Below, piece after piece: positions 27,502 to 34,614 of a stretch of DNA of 64,000 bases. The stretch is from assembly GCF_001570525.1 (NCBI RefSeq), contig NZ_BBXC01000020.1, positions 143,372 through 207,371 of the forward strand, in the 5' to 3' direction. The translations under genes were made by a program, and so were the position numbers. The stretch's first letter is position 1; each line of letters begins with the position of its first letter. The notes below the pieces were generated by a model. It did no database searches and was not told the DNA's origin. It saw only the letters and a list, made by a program, of their open reading frames with translations. The DNA is from Herbidospora sakaeratensis (GTDB taxonomy: Bacteria > Actinomycetota > Actinomycetes > Streptosporangiales > Streptosporangiaceae).

Positions 27502-27591
27502 GCGACCAAATCACCACGGACCCAGCGACCAAATCACCACGTGACGCGCTCGCGGCCGGGGCGGCTGTCATATAACGCCAGGTCGCTGGGT
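27502..27591. repeat. Paired direct repeats inside a spaced inverted repeat
   Basis: GCGACCAAATCACCACG occurs twice (27502-27518 and 27525-27541), 23 bp apart, about two helical turns. In addition ACCCAGCGACC (27520-27530) is an exact reverse complement of GGTCGCTGGGT (27581-27591). The arrangement looks like a multi-site operator on one DNA face. It lies just upstream of the ECF41-type promoter at 27616. Confidence 0.7.
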
Positions 27592-27615
27592 ATCTGAAAA
27601 GAAGTTCGCGGCTTT

Positions 27616-27642
27616 TGTCACAACTTCTGGCTCTCCCCTGTC
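27616..27642 (+). promoter_or_regulatory. ECF41-type promoter of the sigma-factor operon
   Basis: TGTCACA at 27616-27622, a 16-base spacer, then TGTC at 27639-27642. Promoters of ECF41 sigma factors are reported as TGTCACA with a CGTC -10 core at such spacing; here the first base of the core differs. It stands 36 bases before the first gene of an operon that encodes an ECF41 sigma factor, so autoregulation is likely. Confidence 0.7.
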
Positions 27643-27677
27643 CTAGCTGACGTCCGGCAACGAGAAAAGGGGAAGCT

Positions 27678-28430
27678 ATGAAGATCGTCGTCATCGGGGG
27701 CACCGGGCTGATCGGGTCCAGGCTCATCGAGATGGTGCAGGAGCACGGCCACGAAGGGGTCGCCGCCGCGCCCAGCACGGGCGTGAACACCCTCACCGGT
27801 GAGGGACTCGCCGAGGTCATGCAGGGCGCCGACGCCGTGGTCGACGTGTCGAACTCGCCCTCCTGGGCGCGCGAGGACGTGTGGAACTTCTTCACCACGT
27901 CCACCTCGAACCTCCTGGAGGCCGAGAAGGCCGCCGGGGTCGGGCATCACGTCGCCCTGTCGATCGTGGGAAGCGAGCGGCTGCCCGACAACGACTACTT
28001 CCGGGCCAAGATCGCCCAGGAGGCGCTGATCGAGGGCTCGGGGGTGCCCTACTCGCTCGTCCACGCCACCCAGTTCTTCGAGTTCGTCAAGGGCATCGCC
28101 GACGAGGCGACCCGCGACGACGGGGTGCACATCGCCCCCGTGCGGTTCCAGCCCATCGCGGCGGCCGACGTGTCGCTGAACGTCGGCAAGGTCGCCGTCG
28201 GCGCGCCGCTGAACGGGCGGCGGGAGATCGCCGGGCCCGAGCAGTACCAGATGGACGAGTTCATCGGCGAGGCCCTCAAGGCCCTCGGCGACCCCCGCAC
28301 GGTCGTGCCCGACGTCCACGCCCGCTACTTCGGCAGTGAGCTGGAGCAGCGTTCGCTGGTGCCCGGCGACGGCGCGACCCTCGGCCGGATCGGCTATTTC
28401 GACTGGCTCAAGGACAACCAGGGGAAGTGA
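27678..28430 (+). CDS. NmrA-like SDR family protein, first gene of the ECF41 operon
   Basis: A 250-residue atypical SDR with the N-terminal GGTGLIG NAD(P)-binding motif (residues 7-13), a VVDVSN strand, YFRAKIAQE in place of the catalytic Tyr-Lys helix, and an NmrA-like C-terminal substrate region. It likely acts as an NAD(P)-dependent oxidoreductase or redox-sensing protein. ECF41 sigma factors typically sit next to and transcribe genes for small redox enzymes such as epimerases/oxidoreductases and carboxymuconolactone decarboxylases, and this gene fits that role. A strong AAAGGGGAA ribosome site precedes the ATG. Confidence 0.9.
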   Translation: MKIVVIGGTGLIGSRLIEMVQEHGHEGVAAAPSTGVNTLTGEGLAEVMQGADAVVDVSNSPSWAREDVWNFFTTSTSNLLEAEKAAGVGHHVALSIVGSERLPDNDYFRAKIAQEALIEGSGVPYSLVHATQFFEFVKGIADEATRDDGVHIAPVRFQPIAAADVSLNVGKVAVGAPLNGRREIAGPEQYQMDEFIGEALKALGDPRTVVPDVHARYFGSELEQRSLVPGDGATLGRIGYFDWLKDNQGK

Positions 28431-28434
28431 TCAC

Positions 28435-28818
28435 ATGTCCGAAGCATGGAAGACCGCGCTGACGGTGCTCCAGGAGGTCGACCCTCCCTTCATCCCGGAG
28501 GGGGCGCACGCCTCGACCATCGTCATCGAGTATCCGCCCGGCGACCCCGGCACCCCGCCCCACCGCCACTCGGGGCCGGCCTTCGGCTACGTCATCGAGG
28601 GCGAGATGCGGTTCGAGCTGCAGGGACAGCCGATCAGGATCGTCAAGGCCGGCGAGGTCTTCTGGGAGCCGGGCGGCGACCCCATCCACTTCCAGGACGG
28701 CAACGCCCGCGACGACATGCGGCTGAAGTTCACCGTCACGATGTTCTGCGCCCCGGGCACGCCGATGCTCACCTTCGTCGAACAGGACGAACTCGACCGC
28801 CTGGGATGGTCGCGATGA
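28435..28818 (+). CDS. Cupin-domain protein
   Basis: A 127-residue single-domain cupin, 4 bases after the previous stop. It shows cupin motif 1 (GTPPHRHSGPAFGYVIEGEMRF, with two His and a Glu as metal ligands) and motif 2 (GEVFWEPGGDPIHFQDG, third His). Small cupins of this kind are metal-dependent dioxygenases, isomerases or binding proteins; the substrate is unknown. It is part of the ECF41 operon and probably works with the neighbouring oxidoreductase and hydrolase. Confidence 0.9.
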   Translation: MSEAWKTALTVLQEVDPPFIPEGAHASTIVIEYPPGDPGTPPHRHSGPAFGYVIEGEMRFELQGQPIRIVKAGEVFWEPGGDPIHFQDGNARDDMRLKFTVTMFCAPGTPMLTFVEQDELDRLGWSR

Positions 28819-29003
28819 ACGAGGAGTTCCTCGAGGCCGAACTGGCCATGGCCGAAGGCAGCCACCCGGAGGAACTGGCCGAAGAGCCGATCACCGAGTG
28901 GTTGTACGACCCGGCCGAGGCCGAACGCGAGGAGATCGGCCTGCGCGGCCTCATCGGCGCGGTGGAGGTGCTCGAAGAGGACGTCATCTGGGAACGGCCA
29001 TGA
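28815..29003 (+). CDS. Small acidic protein of the ECF41 operon
   Basis: A 62-residue, very acidic protein (repeated EE, AEAERE, EEDVIWE) coupled to both neighbours by ATGA overlaps, which argues that it is genuinely translated. No known domain. Two short helices are likely. It might be a partner or charge mimic for one of the operon's proteins; that is speculation. Confidence 0.7.
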   Translation: MNEEFLEAELAMAEGSHPEELAEEPITEWLYDPAEAEREEIGLRGLIGAVEVLEEDVIWERP

Positions 29004-29698
29004 GTCCCACCGTCGTCCTGGTGCACGGCGCCTTCACCGGATCGGGGAGCTGGAAGCGCGTCATCCGGCGCCTGCGCGCCCAGGGGCTGCCCGTCGTCAC
29101 GGCGGCCAACCCGCTGCGCGACCTGGAGGGCGACGCCGCCTACGTGCGCGACGTGATCGACGGCATCGGAGGGCCGGTCGTCCTGGCCGGCCACTCCTAC
29201 GCCGGCATGGTGATCACCCAGGCCGTCCATCCGGCGGTCCAGGCGCTCGTGTACGTCTCGGCGTTCGCCCCCGAGACCTGCGAGAGCGCCCTGACGCTGG
29301 CGGAGAAGTTCGAGGGCGGCACCCTGGCCGACGCCCTGGTCTCCTACCCGGTCGCCACCGGCGGCCGGGAGTTCCGCATCGACCCCGAGAGGTTCCAGCA
29401 GCAGTTCTGCCACGACGTCGACCCCGAGTCGGCGGCCGTGATGGCGGTGTTGCAGCGCCCGGTCACCGAACGGGCGCTGACCGACCTGGCCACCAAGGCG
29501 GCCTGGCGGGACACGCCGTCGTGGTTCGTGTACGGCGAACGCGACGCCAACATCCCGGTCGAGGCGATGCGGTGGATGGCGGAACGGGCCGGTTCCATGG
29601 GCACCCGGGAGATCCCCGGCGCCTCCCACGCGATCCCGGTCTCCTGGCCCGACACCGTCACCCGGACCGTCCTCGACGCCGTGACCCACGTGCGGTGA
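29000..29698 (+). CDS. Alpha/beta hydrolase
   Basis: A 232-residue alpha/beta-hydrolase. Visible are the oxyanion strand VVLVHGAFTGSGSW (residues 5-18), the nucleophile elbow GHSYAG (Ser near residue 74), an acid-bearing strand WFVYGERDANIP and the catalytic His in GASHAIPVS. All triad members appear present. This group resembles EstC/RutD-type small esterases. The start overlaps the upstream stop (ATGA). Located between the acidic protein and the ECF41 sigma gene. Confidence 0.9.
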   Translation: MSPTVVLVHGAFTGSGSWKRVIRRLRAQGLPVVTAANPLRDLEGDAAYVRDVIDGIGGPVVLAGHSYAGMVITQAVHPAVQALVYVSAFAPETCESALTLAEKFEGGTLADALVSYPVATGGREFRIDPERFQQQFCHDVDPESAAVMAVLQRPVTERALTDLATKAAWRDTPSWFVYGERDANIPVEAMRWMAERAGSMGTREIPGASHAIPVSWPDTVTRTVLDAVTHVR

Positions 29699-29699
29699 A

Positions 29700-30578
29700 G
29701 TGATCCGCGTGGATTCCCTGGAGAACGCCGCATCGGTCTTCACCGAGCTTCGGCCGCGCCTGTTCGGCATCGCCTACCGCATGCTGGGCAGCGCGGCCGA
29801 GGCCGAAGACGTCGTGCAGGACGTCTGGTTGCGGTGGCAGGGCGCCGACCGCGCGGCCGTGCAGAGCCCGCCGGCGTTCCTGGCGACCATCGCCACCCGG
29901 TTGTCGATCAACGTGGCGCGGTCGGCGCGGGCGCGGCGGGAGTCGTACATCGGGCCGTGGTTGCCCGAGCCGGTCGACACCAGCGCCGATCCCACGCTGG
30001 GGGCCGAGCGCGGGGAGGCCCTGGAGTTCGCCTTCCTGCTGCTGCTCGAACGGCTCACCCCGACCGAGCGGGCGGCCTATGTGCTGCGGGAGGCGTTCGT
30101 CTATCCGTACGAGCAGATCGCGGAGATCATCCAGGTCAGCGCGGCCAACGCGCGCCAGCTCGTGAGCCGGGCCCGCAAGCACCTGGCGGCCGGGCGGCAC
30201 GAGCCCATCGACAAGACCGAGCACCGCCGCCTGCTGGAGACCTTCCTGGACGCCGCCCAGTCGGGTGACGTCGTGGCGCTGGAGCACCTGTTCGCCGAGG
30301 ACGTCGTGAGCCTGACCGACGGGAACGGCGTCCGGGGCGCGGCCCGCCTGGTCATGCACGGCGTGCCGCGCGTGACCAAGTTCATCGCCGCCTTCGCCCC
30401 CCGCTTCTGGCCCGGCGCGACCGTCACCTTCGTCGACGTGAACGGCAACCCGGGCGTGTTCGTGCCGGCCCGGGAGAAGGTCGGCGGGGCCCTGCTCGTG
30501 CTCGACGCCTCCCGCGACGGCATCCACCAGCTGTTGTGGGTCATGAACCCCGACAAACTCGCCGGTTATTCGAAATGA
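29700..30578 (+). CDS. ECF41-family RNA polymerase sigma factor with SnoaL-like C-terminus
   Basis: A 292-residue sigma factor from GTG 29700. Region 2 is at about 13-80 (RLFGIAYRMLGSAAEAEDVVQ), region 4 at about 110-165 (LTPTERAAYVLREAF, YEQIAEIIQVSAANARQLVSRARKHL), followed by a fused SnoaL-like domain (175-292). The linker WLPEPV and terminal NPDKL are ECF41 hallmarks; the usual DGGGK is here DGNGV. In this group the fused domain, not a separate anti-sigma, controls activity. The M. tuberculosis relative is SigJ. An ECF41-type promoter precedes the operon at 27616. Confidence 0.93.
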   Translation: MIRVDSLENAASVFTELRPRLFGIAYRMLGSAAEAEDVVQDVWLRWQGADRAAVQSPPAFLATIATRLSINVARSARARRESYIGPWLPEPVDTSADPTLGAERGEALEFAFLLLLERLTPTERAAYVLREAFVYPYEQIAEIIQVSAANARQLVSRARKHLAAGRHEPIDKTEHRRLLETFLDAAQSGDVVALEHLFAEDVVSLTDGNGVRGAARLVMHGVPRVTKFIAAFAPRFWPGATVTFVDVNGNPGVFVPAREKVGGALLVLDASRDGIHQLLWVMNPDKLAGYSK

Positions 30579-31207
30579 CCGATTCCCTGAGGGAGCTGCT
30601 CGACGAGCGCCGCCACCTGATCGACGTCGCCACCTGGTTGTTCGGCTCCGAGACGGCCGCCGACCAGATCGTCCAGGAGACCTACCGCCGTTGGTACGCC
30701 CTCACCGACCCCGAGCGCGCCGCGATCACGCGGCCCCGGGCCTGGCTGACCCGCGTGGCGGGCGGCATCTGCCTGGAGCTCCTGGCTTCCGGCACGCCCC
30801 ACCCGGTGCCGCCGACACGGCAGGCGCCCCGGCCCCGGTCCGGCCACCCGGCCCCGGCCCGGTCCGACCACGTCTCCCGGCGCTTCGCCGCCGCCTGCTC
30901 GGCCGGTGACGCGCCCGCGCTGCGGGCGGTGCTGGCGCCGGACGTCCTGGTCGTCAGCGACGGCGGCGGCAAGATCCGCGCCCCGCTCGGGCCCGCGCAC
31001 GGCCCCGACGCGGTCGCCCGATTCCTGGCCCGGCTGGTCGCCGGGGTCGAGGTCTGCGCCGAGCCGGTGAACGGCCGGACCGGCGTGGTGCTCCGGCAGG
31101 ACGGACGGGCGGTCGCCGTGATGAGCGTCAGCGTGGCCGCGCACGACGTGACGGCGGTGTGGATCGTGCTCAACCCCGACAAACTGGAGGGCTGGCACCG
31201 GCCATGA
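30575..31207 (+). CDS. ECF41-like protein lacking sigma region 4
   Basis: A 210-residue protein coupled to the sigma gene by ATGA. It begins like region 2 (LIDVATWLFGSETAADQIVQETYRRWYAL, then RAWLTRVAGGICLELL), but after about residue 70 a proline-rich linker leads straight into the SnoaL-like domain (about 100-210), which keeps DGGGK and NPDKL, the ECF41 signature motifs. Region 4, needed for -35 recognition, is missing altogether and so is WLPEP. It cannot be a normal sigma factor. It may compete for RNA polymerase, pair with the sigma factor or sense the same signal. Confidence 0.75.
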   Translation: MTDSLRELLDERRHLIDVATWLFGSETAADQIVQETYRRWYALTDPERAAITRPRAWLTRVAGGICLELLASGTPHPVPPTRQAPRPRSGHPAPARSDHVSRRFAAACSAGDAPALRAVLAPDVLVVSDGGGKIRAPLGPAHGPDAVARFLARLVAGVEVCAEPVNGRTGVVLRQDGRAVAVMSVSVAAHDVTAVWIVLNPDKLEGWHRP

Positions 31208-31629
31208 CCTTGTACGCCACGACCGTCACGGTGACCGGCGGCAGTTCGGCCCACGGCCGGGCGACCGGCCGGGCGGTCTCCCCCGACGGCGCGCTCGACC
31301 TGGAGCTGAGGCTGCCCACGGAACTGGGCGGCGACTCCGGCGGGCCGAACCCGGAACAGCTCTTCGCGGCCGCCTACGCGGCCTGTTTCCAGGCGGCGCT
31401 GAGCCTGGCGGCCCGGCGGCACCACCTCGACCCGTCGTCGATCAGCGTGGCGGCCACGGTGGCCTTCGGCCGCGACCCCGCCGACGACGGCTACCGGGTG
31501 AGCGTCGACCTGGTGGTCACCTGGCCGGACGCCGACCCGGACGTGGCGGCCCGGCTCGTTTCGCGGGCGGAGGCGCTCTGTCCGTACACGAAGATGAGCC
31601 CGGCGACGATCAGCCTCTCGCCCGGCTGA
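31204..31629 (+). CDS. ohr: Ohr/OsmC-family organic hydroperoxide resistance protein
   Basis: A 141-residue OsmC-fold thiol peroxidase. The two catalytic cysteines are present, Cys61 in AACFQAAL and Cys126 in EALCPYTKMSP, spaced as in Ohr rather than OsmC. It reduces organic hydroperoxides using lipoyl or small thiols in the cytoplasm. It is the last gene of the ECF41 operon (ATGA with the previous gene), giving the operon an oxidative-stress flavour. The final 20 bases overlap the convergent ROK gene. Confidence 0.9.
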   Translation: MTLYATTVTVTGGSSAHGRATGRAVSPDGALDLELRLPTELGGDSGGPNPEQLFAAAYAACFQAALSLAARRHHLDPSSISVAATVAFGRDPADDGYRVSVDLVVTWPDADPDVAARLVSRAEALCPYTKMSPATISLSPG

Positions 31630-32782
31630 CCGCCTCCGCCGGGTCGGCCAGCAGCCCCGCGAAACCCAGTTCCGCCCCGCCCACCAGCGTCGTGTCGTCG
31701 CCGAGAGCGGCGATGCGCAGCTCCACGCGCTCCCGCGACACCGGCAGCACGTTGGCCTCGATGCGGGTGCGGACCTGCTCGGCCGAGCCCCGGTAGACGT
31801 CGCGCAACATGCCGCCGAAGATCACCACGCCCGGGTTGAACAGGTTGATCAGGTTGGCCACCCCGACCCCCAGCCAGTCGCCGACCCGGTTGAGCGCCTC
31901 CCGGGCGGCCTGGTCGCCGCGTTCGGCGGCGTGCACGACCGAGGCGACGGCGTCGCGGCCGACGCTGCCGTGGGGCCAGCCGGCCAGGTCGAGCAGGGCG
32001 CTCTCGCCCACCTCCGCCTCCAGGCAGCCCCGCGACCCGCACAGGCACGGTCGCCCGTCGAAGGGATTCACCACCATGTGCCCGGCCTCGGCGGCGTAGC
32101 CGTCGTCACCGCCCAGCCGCTTGCCGTCGACGATCACCCCGCCGCCCACGCCGACGTCGCCGTGCAGGTAGATGAGGTTGCGGAAGCCGATCCCCGCGCC
32201 GCGCTCGTTCTCGGCGACCGCGCCGAGGTGCGCCTCGTTGCCCACCCTGACGGGCAGGTCGAGCGGGAGCCGGCGTTCCAGCTCGGGCCCGAACGCCTGG
32301 TCGACCCAGCCCGTCTTGGGGCCGTAGCGGACCGTGCCGTCGTGGGGCCGGATCATCCCGCAGAACGAGGCGCCGACCCCCACGCACACCGCGCCGTCGG
32401 GCACGTCGCGGAGCAGCTGGCGGGCGAACTCGGCCAGCGTGCCGACGACGTCGTCGAGATCGGGGAACCGCCGTTGCCGCACCGCCGCCCGCCGGTCGAG
32501 GATGACGCCCCCGAGCCCGACCCGCGCCGCCACCAGCCAGTCGACCGCGACGTCGAACGCGAGCACGAACACCTTCTCGCTCTCGGGGCTGACCACCAGC
32601 GACGGCCGCCCCGCCTTCTGGACGTCGTCGGGCAGCTCCTCCCTGACCAGGCCCAGCGCGGCGAGTTCAGCGGTCAGCGCCATGGTCGTGCTGCGGTTCA
32701 GCCCGAACTCCTCCGTCAGCGCGGCCCGCGACGTCGGCCCGTTCAGGTGGACGTAGCGCAGCAGCGCCCCGAGGTTCTTCAT
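31610..32782 (-). CDS. ROK-family transcriptional regulator
   Basis: A 390-residue ROK repressor type protein: N-terminal winged helix (about 5-60, TSRAALTEEFGLNRSTTMALTAELAALG), then a sugar-kinase-like ROK domain with the zinc motif CLCGSRGCLEAEVG and the NLINLFNPGVVIFGG strand. It probably senses a sugar and controls carbohydrate genes. It converges with ohr and is followed upstream by an unrelated secreted-protein gene, so its target is not evident from position. It is distinct from the ROK gene at 21224. Confidence 0.9.
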   Translation of the reverse strand: MKNLGALLRYVHLNGPTSRAALTEEFGLNRSTTMALTAELAALGLVREELPDDVQKAGRPSLVVSPESEKVFVLAFDVAVDWLVAARVGLGGVILDRRAAVRQRRFPDLDDVVGTLAEFARQLLRDVPDGAVCVGVGASFCGMIRPHDGTVRYGPKTGWVDQAFGPELERRLPLDLPVRVGNEAHLGAVAENERGAGIGFRNLIYLHGDVGVGGGVIVDGKRLGGDDGYAAEAGHMVVNPFDGRPCLCGSRGCLEAEVGESALLDLAGWPHGSVGRDAVASVVHAAERGDQAAREALNRVGDWLGVGVANLINLFNPGVVIFGGMLRDVYRGSAEQVRTRIEANVLPVSRERVELRIAALGDDTTLVGGAELGFAGLLADPAEAVSRARG

Positions 32783-32791
32783 GACCCGAGT

Positions 32792-33259
32792 TCAGCAGAT
32801 GACGTAGTCATCCCGCGACGAGTCGTAGGAGCACGAGTCGACCAGTTTGCCCGACGCGTTGTGCAGGTAGCCGGTGTCGGACGTCTGGTTCCAGATGTAG
32901 GTGAAGGTCCCCTGCCCGCTGCGCTGCCAGTAGCGGGTCGTGGCGGTGTTCTTGCCCTTGCCGCTCCGCAGCGTGACCGTCTTGCCGGGCTTCAGGGTGA
33001 ACGCGGTGAACGTGTAGACGTGGTCGGACCGCTTGGTCTCGTCGCGGACCGTCCAGCCCGTGAGGCTGACCGCCTTCTTGGAGACGTTCTTGATCTGGAT
33101 GTACTCGCCGTTGACGCTGCCGTTCGCGCCGTTGTCGGGCGAGCCGGGCGAGTCATAGAAGATCTTGGTGATCCGTACGGCCGGAGCCTTCGCCTGGGCC
33201 GGCTGGGCAAGGCCCGCGGCCGTTAACAGGGCGACGGTCAGCAGAACTCGAACACGCAT
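32792..33259 (-). CDS. Secreted lamin-tail domain protein
   Basis: A 155-residue exported protein with a Sec signal (1 to about 23, MRVRVLLTVALLTAAGLAQPAQA) and a single lamin-tail (LTD) immunoglobulin-like domain: VRITKIFYDSPGSPDN, GEYIQIKN, LTGWTVRDE, FTLKPGKTVTL. Bacterial LTD proteins are surface or secreted modules, often linked to nucleases or wall proteins; alone, the function is unknown. The TGGAGCG ribosome site precedes ATG 33259. It diverges from the PPOX gene. Confidence 0.88.
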   Translation of the reverse strand: MRVRVLLTVALLTAAGLAQPAQAKAPAVRITKIFYDSPGSPDNGANGSVNGEYIQIKNVSKKAVSLTGWTVRDETKRSDHVYTFTAFTLKPGKTVTLRSGKGKNTATTRYWQRSGQGTFTYIWNQTSDTGYLHNASGKLVDSCSYDSSRDDYVIC

Positions 33260-33339
33260 GGAACGCTCCAGGGGTCAGGGGAGACGAGCCGGACCTCGAA
33301 TGATATTTCTGTCCCGAGAAGCTCAATTGGCGATTCTCG

Positions 33340-33352
33340 TATCGTTTCGATA
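33340..33352. promoter_or_regulatory. Palindrome TATCGTTTCGATA in a divergent promoter
   Basis: A perfect 5-bp-arm inverted repeat TATCG-TTT-CGATA. It lies between the lamin-tail gene and the leaderless PPOX gene, about where the -35 region of the latter's promoter would be, so it could be an operator. A second, looser repeat CGAGAA/TTCTCG surrounds 33315-33339. Confidence 0.4.
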
Positions 33353-33375
33353 TCCGACGCCCCATTTGCCACGCC

Positions 33376-33381
33376 TAGAGT
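33376..33381 (+). promoter_or_regulatory. -10 element of a leaderless transcript (PPOX gene)
   Basis: TAGAGT ends six bases before the ATG at 33388 and there is no ribosome site, the standard layout of a leaderless actinobacterial gene, in which transcription starts at the A of the start codon. Confidence 0.6.
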
Positions 33382-33387
33382 TGCCCC

Positions 33388-33849
33388 ATGAGCCCAAAGA
33401 TCGCGACGAACGACCCCGTCACCCGGGAGCAGCTGCTCGACTTCCTGCGCCCCCGCCACCACGCGATCGTCATCACGGCCCGGCGGGACGGACGCCCCCA
33501 GGCGTCCCCGGTCTCCTGCGGCGTCGACGCCGAGGGCCGGATCGTCATCTCGACCTACCCCGAACGCGCCAAGACCGCCAACGCCCGCCGCAACGAGCAG
33601 GTCAGCGTGATCGTCCTGTCGGACGACTGGAACGGCCCCTGGGTCCAGGTCGACGGCGACGCGGAGGTCCTCGACCTCCCGGAGGCCCTCGAACCGCTGG
33701 TGGAGTACTTCCGCTGCATCTCGGGGGAACACCCCGACTGGGACGAATACCGGGCGGCGATGGTCCGCCAGGGCAAGTCGCTCCTGCGTATCACCCCGAC
33801 CCGCTGGGGCCCGGTCGCGACAGGCGGCTTCCCGGCCCGCCTGGCTTGA
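33388..33849 (+). CDS. PPOX-class F420/FMN-dependent oxidoreductase
   Basis: A 153-residue split-barrel flavoprotein of the pyridoxamine-phosphate-oxidase-like class. Key segments: HAIVITARRDGRPQASPVSCGVD (first strands of the barrel), IVISTYPERAKTANARRN (phosphate/cofactor site) and a C-terminal LLRITPTRWGPVA. Actinomycete members commonly use coenzyme F420 (TIGR03618-type), which fits this genome's other F420-type enzymes. Substrate unknown. It appears to be translated from a leaderless mRNA. Confidence 0.85.
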   Translation: MSPKIATNDPVTREQLLDFLRPRHHAIVITARRDGRPQASPVSCGVDAEGRIVISTYPERAKTANARRNEQVSVIVLSDDWNGPWVQVDGDAEVLDLPEALEPLVEYFRCISGEHPDWDEYRAAMVRQGKSLLRITPTRWGPVATGGFPARLA

Positions 33850-33883
33850 TCGATTTGTCGGTCGCCGCTGACACCATGCCCGC

Positions 33884-34552
33884 ATGACGACGAGCGATCC
33901 CCTGGCCCCGTTCGAGTGGCTCGCCGCGCCCGAAAGCGAAGGCGTACTGGGCTCCATCTTCACCATCGCCTGCGTCCGGGGTCTCACTCCCGCCGAGACC
34001 GCCCTCCGCTTCAGCCGCGGCACCGACGCCGGCCAGACCCTCGACTTCGCCGCTCTCGACGAGCGGGCCTGGGCTTTCGCCTCCGACGGCGGCGAGGGCG
34101 GCGGCCACGTGGGCGTGTTCCAGACAGGGGAATGGTGCGTGGTCATCGAACCCACCGGCTGGTTCTGCACCCTGTACGAGGTGCTGACCCGGCTGTCGCG
34201 GGGTTGCGAAGTCGTGACCGCCACCCGCCACGACTACGCCGAACACAGCTTCGCCTATGCGGTCGACGGCGCCGTCGTCATGGGATACAACCTCATGCTC
34301 CCCTACGAACGTCACGGCGCCGACCCCGACCGGCTCAACACCCAGATGCGCGACCTCGGCATGACCCTGGAGAAGCCGGCGGACGACGCCGCCTGGGCCG
34401 CGGCCTGGAAGGAGAACTACGGCCCGGCCGTCACCCGCGGCTTCGCCCTGGTGTCGGCGGTGAGCGGGGTCCCGCTCACCCCCGACGTCCTCGACCGCCC
34501 GATGCTCGTGACCCCCTTCGTCGCGCCCCTCAAGAGGGAAGTCGCCGAATGA
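33884..34552 (+). CDS. DUF6461 family protein
   Basis: A 222-residue soluble protein recognised as DUF6461 from the early TIACVRGLTPAETALRF segment, the VGVFQTGEWCVVIEPTGWF core and ATRHDYAEHSFAYAVDGAVV. Such proteins are frequent in actinomycetes, often in multiple copies, and some belong to polymorphic toxin immunity-like sets; the function is not known. No toxin gene is adjacent here. Starts 34 bases after the PPOX gene and may be cotranscribed. Confidence 0.75.
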   Translation: MTTSDPLAPFEWLAAPESEGVLGSIFTIACVRGLTPAETALRFSRGTDAGQTLDFAALDERAWAFASDGGEGGGHVGVFQTGEWCVVIEPTGWFCTLYEVLTRLSRGCEVVTATRHDYAEHSFAYAVDGAVVMGYNLMLPYERHGADPDRLNTQMRDLGMTLEKPADDAAWAAAWKENYGPAVTRGFALVSAVSGVPLTPDVLDRPMLVTPFVAPLKREVAE

Positions 34553-34614
34553 CAGATCTTGATCCCGCCGAGCTGGGTGGCCGAAGCAGCGGCTGGATCA
34601 GGGCCTGACGGGCC

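Noticed and set aside
27502..27541. Two 17-bp direct repeats as a CRISPR fragment.
   Set aside because: Only two copies with a 6-base spacer and no cas genes; an operator is more plausible.
34549..34608. A 19-codon frame (MTDLDPAELGGRSSGWIRA) overlapping the end of the DUF6461 gene by ATGA.
   Set aside because: Too short to judge, with no motif or conservation that I can see; the overlap alone is weak evidence.
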